Shown here: positions 40,198-50,770 of the stretch, in pieces
Layout of the letters: each line of letters opens with the position of its first letter
Numbering within the stretch: the first letter of the stretch is position 1
Assembly: GCF_001642085.1 (NCBI RefSeq)
Contig: NZ_CP014699.1
Location: forward strand, 1,798,001-1,862,000
Direction: 5' to 3'
DNA length: 64,000 nucleotides
Source: Streptococcus pantholopis
GTDB lineage: Bacteria; Bacillota; Bacilli; Lactobacillales; Streptococcaceae
The notes under the pieces: generated by a model
What the model was told of the DNA's origin: nothing
Seen by the model: the letters and a program-made list of their open reading frames with translations, nothing else
Databases searched by the model: none
Position numbers and translations under genes: made by a program

Positions 40198-43100
40198 CTA
40201 TGTCCGGTGTTTTATAGCCGAGCTGCCGTCAATCCTTTTTTCAATCAGCAGCTGCTGCTCAATTGTCTCTTTCATTTCCTTGACATGGCTGATGACACCT
40301 ACCATGCGGTTTTCTCCGATGCTCTCCAGTACAGCGACAGCCTTATCCAGTGTTTCCTCATCCAGTGAGCCAAAACCTTCATCAATAAAGAGCGTCTCAA
40401 TCAGAGCGCCATTGCTGGCATTTTGGACAACCTCTGACATGGACAGAGCAATAGCCAGAGAAGCAATGAAAGTCTCGCCCCCAGACAGTGAACTTGCCGG
40501 CAATTCTTTATTGTTGGTTTTATCATAGATATTGATATTGAGGCCGGACTGGGCCTTGCCGGCTGTCCTGTCTGAAATCAAGAATTCAAACTGCTGGCTG
40601 CTCAGCAGGCCGATATAGTGGTTATTGGCATAGTCGAGAATACGTTCCAGATGTGCCTGAATCACATAAGTTTCCAAGCGGACATGGCTTTCGCCCTGTC
40701 CCTGAACCAGCTTATTCAGATAGGCTAACTCCTGAGCGGCCTGTCTGTTTTTTTCGGCTTCCTTTTGCTTATCAGCGATTGCCTGAACGGTCTCTGCAAT
40801 CATTTGCAGCTGTCTGCTTAAACGCCCCTGTTTCTCCACTAAAGATAGATGATTTTGCTCTGCTTCCTCTTTCTTTTTTTCCAAACTGTCCAGCTCAGGA
40901 TAGGCTTTATCCTTGACTCCTTCCTGCAGCTCAGCAATTTCCTGAGACAAGGAGCGCTTTTGTTCTTCAAAACGGCTGATTTGATTGGCCGTCACCGAAA
41001 TACGATTATGACCGAGCTCGGCAATCCAGTCTGCCAGCTGCTGTCTATCGTGTGTTAAGGCTGTGTCCGGCAACAAGGCCTCATCGAGTTCCCTCTCTGC
41101 ATCTGTTCCTTCCTTTTGCTGAGCTGTCAGTGTTTCTGATTCGCTCGTTAACTGTCCTTTGAGCTTGGACAGGGCAGTCTCTGATTGGTGCAGGGCAGTC
41201 TCTGCCTTTGTTAATGATTCCTTAAAGGTCTGATAGGCTTCTTTGATAGTGTCCTCTAATTTTTGATAATAAGCTGCACTTTTTAAATCAGGATAGCTTT
41301 CTTGAAGTTCAAGAATTTTTCCTTCAGCCTGCTCCAGTCTGTCGGTTTCAACAGACAGATTTTTAAGGGAGGTCTGCTGCTCTGTCTGGTTGTTATCGAG
41401 CGCTGCTTCCAGTTTCTCAATAGTCTGTTCCTGCAGCTTTTGACGGTTTTCCAGTTCTTCATGACTGGCTCTCAGGTCAGCTAAAATGGCCTGACCGACG
41501 GCTTTTGAATAGTTTTCTTTAAGATCTCCGGCAGCTGTTTGGCTAACCGTATTTTGTAAATCCTGATAAGCTGCTGCGACTGCCTCCGCAATTTTTTTCA
41601 GTTCCTTAAGGACATCTTTTTTTCTGCTGTCATCAGCTGCCAAAAGGTTGTTTAACTCCTGAACCCTTTGCTCTGCAGCTTTTATTTGCTGCTCAAGGTT
41701 TTCAATGTCTTTAAACAATAACTTTAGATTCTCTTCATCAGTTTCAGCTATCTGGGTGTTAGGGTGCTCTAAAGAGCCGCAGACCGGACAGGCTTCTCCT
41801 TGGGTCAATTCGGCTTGGAGCTTACCGATCATAAGCTTGAGCTGGTCTTTCTTTTTACCGCGACTCTCTTGCTGCAGGCGGGACAGTTCTGCTTCTGCTG
41901 CGGCTAAGTCCCTGCGCGTTCGGGACAGCTTCTCTTCCAAACTATCTTTTTCTTTTAAAAACCTTGTCTGATCCTCAATGGATTTGTCCAAATGGTATTT
42001 GATAAGTTCTTCAGCCTGCCTGATAACTCCGGAAAGACCGGCTATTCTCTCAGTCAGAGCGTTTTGCTGGCGGTTGGCTGCTTCGAGCTCTTGTTTGTTT
42101 TTTTTCTCCTCTTGTTTAAGGCGGCCTCCTTTTTCCTTTAATGTATCGATATTTTTAGCGGAACTCTTCCTTTTCTGCTGATAATCCTGCAGCTGTTTTG
42201 CGGCCTCCAGCTGCTGGCGAATTTCAGGGAGAGCCTGATATTCTTTTTCTTGATGGGGCTCTTTCTGTTTTAGGCTGCTGACTGCGGTCCGGCAGGAATC
42301 GTAATTGGCAGCTGCTGTGCTTATTTCCTCCTTCAGCTTCGCAATGGACCGCTCCAGCTCAGCAGTCCGTCTGTTAGCTGCTATCATTTTGCTGTGCGCG
42401 TCTTTAAGATGATTTGCAAACTCTAAGCGCTCAAGGAGCTGTCGATTTTTTTGCTGCTGCTCTTCCTGTGCTTGGATATCACGCGCATACTGCGCTTCTT
42501 TTTCCTTCAAATCAGCAAATAATTCAGCTGTCTTCTGTCCCTCAGTCCAGTCTTTAAAAGCCTTATTTTTAAGTTCTTCTGCCTCTTTTACCTGCAAAGT
42601 TAAACTACTTTGCTCTGCCTGATGGTTTTTCAGAAAGTCCTCGGCCAGCTGCCTACGCCTTTGCCCGTCTGTTTCAGCAAAAGCCTCTATCTCAGTTTGA
42701 GTCCAGACCGATTCATTTTGGAACTGCTTTTCTAATTCTAGATTCAGGGCCTGCTGCTCAGCAGTCAGGCTTTTATTTCGCTCAGCCAGCTTTTCTTCAA
42801 AATCCCTAAAAATCTGAGTTCCGAAAATCTGACGCAGAATCTCTCTCTTGGCTTCCACCCCGGATTTAAGAAACTGGCTGAACTGATACTGAGGCAGCAG
42901 AATAATCTGTTTAAACTGCTCTGCGCTCAGCTGCAGCAAATCTTCGACAGCCTTTGTGGTCTTGATATTCTGACTGGCCAGATGAACAAGTTCGCGGCCG
43001 TCTGTCTGCTCCAAAAGGACTAAACTGGCTTCTTTTGTACCGATACCTTTCCCTCTGTCAATCCCTTTTTTAGGCATCAGCTCCAGTGTCCTTTGCACAC

Positions 43101-43368
43101 GGTAGAGCTTATCCTGATGTTCAAACTGAAAAATAACTTGTGTTCTGGCATCTTTTAAAGCCGCAAAGGTTGACCGCAGTTCACCAATTTCGCGGTCGCC
43201 GCTGGTAACATTATAAAGCGCATAGAGCATGGCATCAAAAATGCTGGATTTCCCAGAGCCTGTTCTGCCGCTGATTAAAAACAAAGAACCTTCTTCAAAT
43301 TTGGTAAAATCAATCGTTTCGTGACGGTAAGGACCGAAATTTATCATTTCTAATTTAACTGGTTTCAT
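40198..43368 (-). CDS. sbcC: Exonuclease subunit SbcC
   Basis: SbcC is the SMC-like ATPase of the SbcCD nuclease, which cuts hairpins and opens blocked DNA ends. The 1,056-aa protein has Walker A SGRTGSGKSS near residue 35, two long coiled coils, the zinc hook GEACPVCGSLEHPN in the middle (about residues 505-518), and the C-terminal signature SLSGGETFIASLA with Walker B TLFIDEGFGSLDEE. The ATG at 43368 follows the sbcD stop by 3 nt. Cutting of hairpin DNA by this complex is of interest here because long hairpin-forming arrays lie in the same window. Confidence 0.95.
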   Translation of the reverse strand: MKPVKLEMINFGPYRHETIDFTKFEEGSLFLISGRTGSGKSSIFDAMLYALYNVTSGDREIGELRSTFAALKDARTQVIFQFEHQDKLYRVQRTLELMPKKGIDRGKGIGTKEASLVLLEQTDGRELVHLASQNIKTTKAVEDLLQLSAEQFKQIILLPQYQFSQFLKSGVEAKREILRQIFGTQIFRDFEEKLAERNKSLTAEQQALNLELEKQFQNESVWTQTEIEAFAETDGQRRRQLAEDFLKNHQAEQSSLTLQVKEAEELKNKAFKDWTEGQKTAELFADLKEKEAQYARDIQAQEEQQQKNRQLLERLEFANHLKDAHSKMIAANRRTAELERSIAKLKEEISTAAANYDSCRTAVSSLKQKEPHQEKEYQALPEIRQQLEAAKQLQDYQQKRKSSAKNIDTLKEKGGRLKQEEKKNKQELEAANRQQNALTERIAGLSGVIRQAEELIKYHLDKSIEDQTRFLKEKDSLEEKLSRTRRDLAAAEAELSRLQQESRGKKKDQLKLMIGKLQAELTQGEACPVCGSLEHPNTQIAETDEENLKLLFKDIENLEQQIKAAEQRVQELNNLLAADDSRKKDVLKELKKIAEAVAAAYQDLQNTVSQTAAGDLKENYSKAVGQAILADLRASHEELENRQKLQEQTIEKLEAALDNNQTEQQTSLKNLSVETDRLEQAEGKILELQESYPDLKSAAYYQKLEDTIKEAYQTFKESLTKAETALHQSETALSKLKGQLTSESETLTAQQKEGTDAERELDEALLPDTALTHDRQQLADWIAELGHNRISVTANQISRFEEQKRSLSQEIAELQEGVKDKAYPELDSLEKKKEEAEQNHLSLVEKQGRLSRQLQMIAETVQAIADKQKEAEKNRQAAQELAYLNKLVQGQGESHVRLETYVIQAHLERILDYANNHYIGLLSSQQFEFLISDRTAGKAQSGLNINIYDKTNNKELPASSLSGGETFIASLAIALSMSEVVQNASNGALIETLFIDEGFGSLDEETLDKAVAVLESIGENRMVGVISHVKEMKETIEQQLLIEKRIDGSSAIKHRT

Positions 43369-43371
43369 ATG

Positions 43372-44565
43372 CTAGTTCTCTTTCAGTTGGCTTAATATAT
43401 CAGCGACAATTGTTCTCTGATAGTCTGACAGGCTGTCGCCGTTTGTCATTTCTGCATAAAAGGTTCCGATAATTTCTTCTTCACTGGCTGAAAGTCTTTC
43501 CTGCCGCTTTTTGGATTGAAGAGTTCTGCCGGTTTCAACTTGACTGTGAATCGTAATATCCATGATCTCCGGGCCGTAAATCTCCTCTAATTTAGCACGG
43601 ATATTAAGACCTTCTAGTTCTTTCCGGTTTTTAGTCAAAATATCAAAAGCAAAGCGAGCCCTTTTACGAGGATATGTTTCATAAAAATCTCTGTCAATTA
43701 AGCGGTCAAAGCCTTCTTCTAAAACAAAAAATTCTTTATAAACAGGCAGTTCCACAAATTTTTTACGAACTTCCCCCGGTTTGATATCGACAATATAAAC
43801 ACCCTTTCTATCCTTTCGCCGCGCTTCGTCTTTATTAAATATAAGCGGACTGCCGCTGTAGACAACCCTTTCAGAAGGGCTGGCATGATGGGTATGAATA
43901 TGCCCCAAGGCCACATAGTCAAAATCAGCAAACAAATCACTCCTCAAACTGGTCAGACCGCCCACAGTACGAAGCGTTTCAGACAGCATTTGAAAGCGCA
44001 GGTCAGTATCGTCCTTCCCTTTAGAGACAGCAAAATGACTGACTAAGAGATGGGCTTTGTCAGGGTCGAACTTGGCTTTCATGTCTTTTAAAATACGCCC
44101 GATAACCTGCTGCATATCTTTAAGAGAATCCGGATTTTCCTCTTTATAATAAATTCTGGCATCAATAGGATCAATAAAAGGCAGCAAAAACAGCTGAGTA
44201 TCAGGTGTTTCAATAGGTTCAAAAGCATCTTTTAAATCCGTCACCAAAAAAAACTGCTGCCGCTTAAAAAATTCCTGACCAAAAGACAGCCGCCGGCTGC
44301 TGTCATGATTGCCGCTGATAGCATAAACAGGGATCCCGGCCTCAAAGAGAAAGGCATTGATGATACTATTAAAAACCTGAACGGCATCTACAGAAGGAAT
44401 CCCTCTGTCGTACAGATCTCCGGCAATAACGACACCGTCAACTCCTTCTTGCTTAGCCAGTTTGACCATTTCCTGCAAGACAGCCGTTTGGTCCTCTAAT
44501 AAACTCATGCCATTATTATTCAACTGACGCCCAATATGCCAGTCCCCTGTATGCAACAATTTCAC
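43372..44565 (-). CDS. sbcD: Exonuclease subunit SbcD
   Basis: This Mre11-like nuclease subunit of SbcCD has metallophosphoesterase motifs in order: LLHTGDWHIGRQ at the N terminus, IAGDLYDRGIP, SGNHDSSRRL, LLVSHFAV and LGHIHTHH. I choose GTG at 44565 (VKLLHTGDWHIG): GGAGG lies 8 nt upstream and the protein then starts as in relatives. In-frame TTG codons further up are less likely. Hairpin array 4 ends 16 nt upstream of this start. Confidence 0.93.
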   Translation of the reverse strand: MKLLHTGDWHIGRQLNNNGMSLLEDQTAVLQEMVKLAKQEGVDGVVIAGDLYDRGIPSVDAVQVFNSIINAFLFEAGIPVYAISGNHDSSRRLSFGQEFFKRQQFFLVTDLKDAFEPIETPDTQLFLLPFIDPIDARIYYKEENPDSLKDMQQVIGRILKDMKAKFDPDKAHLLVSHFAVSKGKDDTDLRFQMLSETLRTVGGLTSLRSDLFADFDYVALGHIHTHHASPSERVVYSGSPLIFNKDEARRKDRKGVYIVDIKPGEVRKKFVELPVYKEFFVLEEGFDRLIDRDFYETYPRKRARFAFDILTKNRKELEGLNIRAKLEEIYGPEIMDITIHSQVETGRTLQSKKRQERLSASEEEIIGTFYAEMTNGDSLSDYQRTIVADILSQLKEN

Positions 44566-44581
44566 AACCAAAACCTCCAAT

Positions 44582-44955
44582 AAGATACAAAGGCCGTTTA
44601 AAGCTCACAGCAAAAATAGGAAAATTGACGAAGAAACTTCGGTTTCTAGGAAATTTTATCTTTTTTGCACAGAGTTTAGGCCATGTTCAATTAAATAAGA
44701 TACAAAGCCCGTTAAAAGAGCAAAGCAAAAATAGGAAAATTGACGAAGAGTCATTAAGACTCTAGGAAATTTTATCTTTTTTGCACAGCTCTTAGGGCGT
44801 GTTCAGTTCATTAAGATACAAAGCCCGTTTAAAAATCCGTATGAAAATAGGGGATGGCAAGTGATGTCTTGCATCACGCTGACAGCCATCTTTTTCACTA
44901 GGATTTTAGGGCGTGTTCAATTATCAAGATACAAAGCCCGTTAAAAACGCAAAAG
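44582..44955 (+). repeat. Hairpin-element array 4
   Basis: Units start at 44582, 44697, 44813 and (truncated) 44926, with lengths of 115, 116 and 113 bp. Units 1 and 2 have inner stems AAAATT/AAATTTT and AGAAAC/GTTTCT or AGAGTC/GACTCT, where array 1 has GACTG/CAGTC and AGAGC/GCTCT; both partners change together. Unit 1 also has GGCC at both outer arms instead of GCCC/GGGC. Unit 3 is the AAAATCC subtype. The left end lies 16 nt upstream of the sbcD start. No gene is seen in 44956-45033. Confidence 0.9.
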
Positions 44956-45033
44956 AAAAGAGACAGGACAGCCGGCTGCCTGTTTGAGCATCAATAAAGG
45001 CTGTCTCAGTCTCTTTATTTATAGATGTGACGA

Positions 45034-46734
45034 CTATTCTTTCTTCCAAAAGTCTGTTACAGCACCTCTGGCTGCTGATGAGACCGTATGGGCATACTTC
45101 CCGAGAACGCCACGCGAATAAAGCGGCGGAATCACAGTCTCACCTTTGCGGCGTTCGATTTCTTCATCTGAAACGGCCATGCTGATTTCTTTTGTATCTT
45201 GATCCACTGTGACGATATCCCCAGTGCGCAGATAGGCAATCGGGCCGCCGTCTTGGGCTTCAGGTGCAATATGGCCGACAACCAGACCGTATGTTCCGCC
45301 TGAAAAGCGTCCATCAGTGATAAGAGCCACTTTATCCCCCTGGCCTTTACCGACAATCATGGAAGACAGAGACAGCATTTCCGGCATGCCAGGACCTCCT
45401 TTAGGCCCGACATAGCGAACCACAACTACATCACCATCAACAATATCGTCATTCAATACGGCTTCAATAGCAGCCTCTTCTGAATCAAAGACCTTAGCAG
45501 GGCCGACATGGCGGCGAACTTTAACACCTGAGACCTTGGCAACTGCTCCGTCAGGGGCCAGATTGCCCTTAAGGATAATGAGCGGTCCGTCTGCGCGTTT
45601 GGGATTTTCAAGCGGCATAATCACTTTTTGTCCCGGAGTTAAATCCGCAAATTCTGCCAGATTCTCAGCAACAGTCTTACCGGTGCAGGTCATGCGATCG
45701 CCATGCAGAAAACCATTAGCTAGGAGGTATTTCATAACCGCAGGGACTCCTCCGACCTCATAAAGATCTTGAAAGACATATTGCCCGGAAGGTTTCAAGT
45801 CTGCCAGATGCGGCACTCGCTCTTGAAAATCATTGAAATCCTCAAGTGTCAAATCAACATTGGCAGCATGAGCGATAGCCAGCAGATGAAGAGTCGCATT
45901 AGTCGACCCGCCTAAAATCATCGTCACTGTAATGGCATCTTCAAAGGCCTCACGGGTTAAAATATCCGATGGCTTAAGTCCTATCTTGAGCATATTGACA
46001 ACGGCACGGCCGGCTTCTTCAATATCAGCTTTTTTCTCAGGTGATTCTGCCGGATGTGACGAAGAGCCCGGCAGACTCAGGCCCAAAACCTCAATAGCTG
46101 TTGCCATGGTATTGGCTGTATACATACCGCCGCAGCCGCCGGGACCCGGACAGGCATTGCATTCAATCGCCCGAACTTCTTCTGCGGTCATATCACCATG
46201 GTTCCATTTTCCAATCCCTTCAAAAACAGAAACCAAGTCGATATCTTTACCATCAAGATTCCCTGGTGCAATCGTTCCGCCGTAAGCAAAAATCGCTGGA
46301 ATATCCATATTAGCCATAGCAATGACTGAACCCGGCATATTCTTATCACAGCCGCCGATAGCAACAAAGGCATCAACATTGTGTCCCCCCATGGCGGCCT
46401 CAATAGAGTCAGCAATAATATCACGCGAAGTCAGGGAGAAACGCATGCCTTGCGTGCCCATGGCAATTCCGTCAGCAACCGTAATCGTTCCGTACTGAAC
46501 CGGCCAGGCTCCGGCGTCTTTGACACCTTCTTTAACCACCTTGCCGAAATCGTGGAGGTGGATATTACAGGGTGTGTTTTCTGCCCAAGTAGAGATGACC
46601 CCGACAATCGGCTGTTCAAAATTTTCATCTTTCATGCCGGTCGCACGCAGCATAGCGCGGTTGGGAGACTTCACCATACTGTCATAAACACTGCTGCGGT
46701 GTCTCAGGTCTTTCAATGTTTCCTTATCTGTCAT
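45034..46734 (-). CDS. ilvD: Dihydroxy-acid dehydratase
   Basis: IlvD is an Fe-S enzyme in branched-chain amino acid synthesis, turning dihydroxyacids into 2-keto acids. The 566-aa protein has the full length and the signatures [15 protein letters not shown] and [19 protein letters not shown] (cluster cysteines), with the third cysteine in [11 protein letters not shown]. The C-terminal [16 protein letters not shown] region is present. AGGAGG lies before the ATG at 46734, and TGGTAAAAT around 46792-46800 (minus strand) is a possible promoter. It stands alone here, without other ilv genes. Confidence 0.96.
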   Translation of the reverse strand: MTDKETLKDLRHRSSVYDSMVKSPNRAMLRATGMKDENFEQPIVGVISTWAENTPCNIHLHDFGKVVKEGVKDAGAWPVQYGTITVADGIAMGTQGMRFSLTSRDIIADSIEAAMGGHNVDAFVAIGGCDKNMPGSVIAMANMDIPAIFAYGGTIAPGNLDGKDIDLVSVFEGIGKWNHGDMTAEEVRAIECNACPGPGGCGGMYTANTMATAIEVLGLSLPGSSSHPAESPEKKADIEEAGRAVVNMLKIGLKPSDILTREAFEDAITVTMILGGSTNATLHLLAIAHAANVDLTLEDFNDFQERVPHLADLKPSGQYVFQDLYEVGGVPAVMKYLLANGFLHGDRMTCTGKTVAENLAEFADLTPGQKVIMPLENPKRADGPLIILKGNLAPDGAVAKVSGVKVRRHVGPAKVFDSEEAAIEAVLNDDIVDGDVVVVRYVGPKGGPGMPEMLSLSSMIVGKGQGDKVALITDGRFSGGTYGLVVGHIAPEAQDGGPIAYLRTGDIVTVDQDTKEISMAVSDEEIERRKGETVIPPLYSRGVLGKYAHTVSSAARGAVTDFWKKE

Positions 46735-46894
46735 TTGCTGTTTTCCTCCTGAATAGGGGTTATTACCGTACTATCTTTAGTTCTTGTTTTTATTTTACCA
46801 CTTTCCTTATTTAAAGTCAGTATCAAATAATCTATTATTCTAAATTTTTTGACAATTCTGCCAGCTGCCTCTGCTGTTAAAGAAAGACCATTTA

Positions 46895-48097
<1,203 letters not shown>

Positions 48098-48187
48098 GCG
48101 GCAAGAATCTTAAACAGTCCAGTTTTTAACCGCAGGCTTGCTTCTGCGCAGCGAAATTCCGGCACCCTGCCTTTAAATCGTTCTGGA

Positions 48188-48514
48188 TTAAAAGAGCAGA
48201 CGCAGACAGGCCGTGCTGATAATCCCCACTAAAACCGACAGTAAGATATTCTTATAACGCAGGGCTGTCCAGAAAGTCGGCAGCACTGCCGCAGCCTCTA
48301 TCCATCTTACCGTAGGAAGGGCACCGGTTTTTTCATTTAAAAGGCTGGACAGAGTCAGGGCAAAAATGATGGAGACAGGCAAATAATTTAAAAAACGGAT
48401 GACAAGCTCAGGAAGTTCTTTATACTTAGTCAGTATAAAAGGGGCAATCCTAGGCAGCCAGGTTACCAGCCCGCTTAAGATAATGACTATCAAAACGTAA
48501 GAATTAATGCTCAT
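48188..48514 (-). CDS. azlD: Branched-chain amino acid transporter small subunit AzlD
   Basis: This 108-aa protein with about four membrane segments has the AzlD-type stretch LPRIAPFILTKYKELPELVIRFLNYLPVSI. With AzlC it exports branched-chain amino acids. It overlaps azlC by 11 nt and is the last gene of the pair. No other role is suggested by context, although ilvD lies 1.5 kb away. Confidence 0.88.
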   Translation of the reverse strand: MSINSYVLIVIILSGLVTWLPRIAPFILTKYKELPELVIRFLNYLPVSIIFALTLSSLLNEKTGALPTVRWIEAAAVLPTFWTALRYKNILLSVLVGIISTACLRLLF

Positions 48515-49202
48515 CTAAAAACACCCCCACAGTACAGCCCGCTAATGTCGACAGCAAAACAGCCAATGATTCCGAAATAAGGACAGCCAAAACAAGATAA
48601 GTCAGCGTTACCGCCAATAAAACGGTCAGTATTTTCTTAAGCGGCTCACTCATGAGTATGACTTCCAGCTGGGCAGCAAAAATAGCAACAAACATAGCAA
48701 TTAAAGCAAAGTCCAGACCAAAAATCTCAGGGTTAGGAACATAGCGGCCAATGACAGCACTGAAAAACACAGCGAAAATCCAAGTCAGATAACCTGTCAG
48801 ATTATTCCCATGCATCCAAGCAGCGGTGATATGCTTATTATGAGCATATTCGCCCAGCAGAACCCCATAGCTCTCATCAGTGATAAGGCTTCCGATAGCT
48901 ATATTTTGCAGCAGCGGCCGGCCTTTAAAAATGGTCGCTGCATGAAGACACATCAAAAAGTGCCTGAGATTGACCAAAAAAACCGTGAGCACAATCGAAA
49001 ACACCGGAGCCTGAGCCAGCAGCATAGCACACATCACAAATTGAGCACTGCCGCCGTAGACAATCAGACTCATCAGCCCCATTTCAAGAGGCGAAAGACC
49101 TGAGCTGGCCCCCACTACACCGCAGGCTATTCCGATACTGACATAGCCTAAAGCAGTCGGAAAAGAGGCCTTTACTCCATCACCAAACCCTTTTTCCTGC
49201 AT
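48504..49202 (-). CDS. azlC: Branched-chain amino acid exporter AzlC
   Basis: The 232-aa membrane protein starts with a cytosolic stretch and GVKASFPTALGYVSIGIACG, then YGGSAQFVMCAMLL, both typical of AzlC; six to seven membrane segments. Together with AzlD it forms a permease for leucine, isoleucine or valine (and analogues such as azaleucine). GGGGAGAG precedes the ATG at 49202. A terminator separates it from the PTS operon upstream. Confidence 0.9.
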   Translation of the reverse strand: MQEKGFGDGVKASFPTALGYVSIGIACGVVGASSGLSPLEMGLMSLIVYGGSAQFVMCAMLLAQAPVFSIVLTVFLVNLRHFLMCLHAATIFKGRPLLQNIAIGSLITDESYGVLLGEYAHNKHITAAWMHGNNLTGYLTWIFAVFFSAVIGRYVPNPEIFGLDFALIAMFVAIFAAQLEVILMSEPLKKILTVLLAVTLTYLVLAVLISESLAVLLSTLAGCTVGVFLDEH

Positions 49203-49236
49203 TTTTCTCTCCCCGATTCGTTAATAAGTCCATTGT

Positions 49237-49270
49237 AAAACACTCTTGCCAAAGGCGCAAGAGTGTTTTT
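49237..49270 (-). terminator. Terminator of the PTS/isomerase operon
   Basis: AAAACACTCTTG and CAAGAGTGTTTT form a 12-bp stem around a 9-nt loop, with T-runs. It lies downstream of the SIS-domain gene on the minus strand; T-runs on both strands are possible. Confidence 0.8.
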
Positions 49271-49429
49271 CTAAGGAGTTTAAGCTATAGCATAGCATAA
49301 AAATGAGCAGCAATTTAAACAAAGCCTTTAAAAAGAGAGCAGATTATACTAAATCGGCATATTACACACAGTCTGGCAGTTAATTGATTTTTTCGCATTT
49401 CAACAACCTGATGCAGTACATTTAATTTA

Positions 49430-49969
49430 TTACTCTAAGTCTGCATGCCTTTTTGCCATCGTTTCACTGGATTCATTCAAAGCTGCCATTAATAGTAAAA
49501 TAAGTGTATCATACAAAACCAAACTGCACTGTTCAAAAGCTGATCCCATAGGCTGCGCACTTTTGCTTTCATCATCCTTATTCTGTGCTGGTATTTCCAA
49601 TACTAGATTCGAAAATTCTCCAATAGTTGTTGACCGGCTAGCTGTGATAAGTGCAGAATCCAGTGATAAGCTGTGAGCTTTTTTTACTAATGAAATTAAA
49701 CTCGTTGTTTTACCAGAACCAGAAGCAATAATTAGCAAATCATTTATCTGTGTGTGGGGAGAATTGGTATCTCCCACTACACTCGCTGACAAACCAAGAT
49801 GCATGAGCCTATTAGCAAAAGCACGGAGCATTAAGCCTGATCTCCCTGCCCCTGCTAAAAATATGTGATGTGCATTTACAATTTTATTAACTAAAATATC
49901 CAGTTTGTCCCTGTTAATCTGACTGATGGCCTTTTCAATATCAGATAAAACGATTTGAAACTCTTCCAT
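49430..49969 (-). CDS. SIS-domain isomerase, 6-phospho-3-hexuloisomerase-like
   Basis: This 179-aa single SIS-domain protein (IFLAGAGRSGLMLRAFANRL, DLLIIASGSGKTTSLISLVK, PMGSAFEQCSLVLYDTLIL) has the length and order of 6-phospho-3-hexuloisomerase (HxlB), which converts a 3-ketohexose 6-phosphate to fructose 6-phosphate. The partner synthase HxlA is absent, so it is likely to work on a phosphosugar imported by the PTS in the same operon. It starts 3 nt after the EIIA stop. Confidence 0.8.
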   Translation of the reverse strand: MEEFQIVLSDIEKAISQINRDKLDILVNKIVNAHHIFLAGAGRSGLMLRAFANRLMHLGLSASVVGDTNSPHTQINDLLIIASGSGKTTSLISLVKKAHSLSLDSALITASRSTTIGEFSNLVLEIPAQNKDDESKSAQPMGSAFEQCSLVLYDTLILLLMAALNESSETMAKRHADLE

Positions 49970-49972
49970 AAC

Positions 49973-50443
49973 TTATTCCACCCTTAATTCATCAGAATCT
50001 AACCTTTCCTTAATTTCTCTAGCTATGTTTTTATGACTGTCCGCTAGACTTTTTTTCATAAATGACTCATCTTGAAAAAGGGCAATAACTTTTTTTAAAA
50101 CTTTAATATGCTGTTCCCCTGATGATAAAGCTAGGTTGAAAACTAGCGCAACTTTTACTTTCTGCTTTTTATCTTCCATCAGTCCAAAAGTAACGGGATT
50201 TGATAAACGGACGACACTTATACTGTCCTCATTCACAAAGCTAGAGTCACCATGCGGCATTGCCACACCTTGACCATCTGCTAAAGACAAACCTGTTGGA
50301 AAATCCATTTCGCGATCAATACAGGCTTGAATATATTCACTTTTAATATTGTTTAGCTTAAGCAAGGGTTCTCCTGCAAATCGAATAGCCGACTGATAAT
50401 CTATTACAGTTTCATCTGCATCATTTACTACGACATAAACCAT
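49973..50443 (-). CDS. PTS system EIIA component (fructose/galactitol type)
   Basis: This 156-aa cytosolic EIIA of the PTS_EIIA_2 type has the active-site histidine in GVAMPHGDSSFV (about residue 64). It passes phosphate from HPr to EIIB. It lies between the EIIB and SIS genes with short spacing. The N terminus starts MVYVVVNDADETVIDYQSA. Substrate is undetermined. Confidence 0.88.
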   Translation of the reverse strand: MVYVVVNDADETVIDYQSAIRFAGEPLLKLNNIKSEYIQACIDREMDFPTGLSLADGQGVAMPHGDSSFVNEDSISVVRLSNPVTFGLMEDKKQKVKVALVFNLALSSGEQHIKVLKKVIALFQDESFMKKSLADSHKNIAREIKERLDSDELRVE

Positions 50444-50455
50444 AACAAACTCCTG

Positions 50456-50743
50456 CTAAACTATTTCAGCTTTGACTGCATCAAGAATTTCATCTTCATC
50501 AATCCCTGTCAGCAACCCAGCTCCAACAATAACTGGAACAGTCAAGCCATCATTTTCAAGTTTTGTGGATGAAACAACTAAATCATAGCTATTGAACTTT
50601 TCAGTTGAGCAGTCCATAAGAGAAGCTTTATCAACTTGGACATCAGCAATTTTTTCTTCTTTCAAAAAATCCTGTAAAACGGATACCATAATCGAAGAAG
50701 ACGCAATACCGTTTCCGCAAACTACAAGAATTGTTTTAGCCAT
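50456..50743 (-). CDS. PTS system EIIB component (galactitol type)
   Basis: The 95-aa EIIB starts MAKTILVVCGNGIASSSIMV, with the phosphorylated cysteine in the VVCGNGIASS loop typical of GatB-like proteins. The ATG at 50743 is chosen since GAGGTGAGA lies just upstream; an in-frame start three codons earlier overlaps it. It works with the EIIC at its 5' side and EIIA at its 3' side. Confidence 0.88.
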   Translation of the reverse strand: MAKTILVVCGNGIASSSIMVSVLQDFLKEEKIADVQVDKASLMDCSTEKFNSYDLVVSSTKLENDGLTVPVIVGAGLLTGIDEDEILDAVKAEIV

Positions 50744-50770
50744 AATTCTCACCTCTATTTCTATTTTTAA

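Noticed and set aside
46792..46870. CodY box upstream of ilvD
   Set aside because: AT-rich stretches such as AATTTAGAATAAT match the CodY consensus poorly, so I do not call a site.
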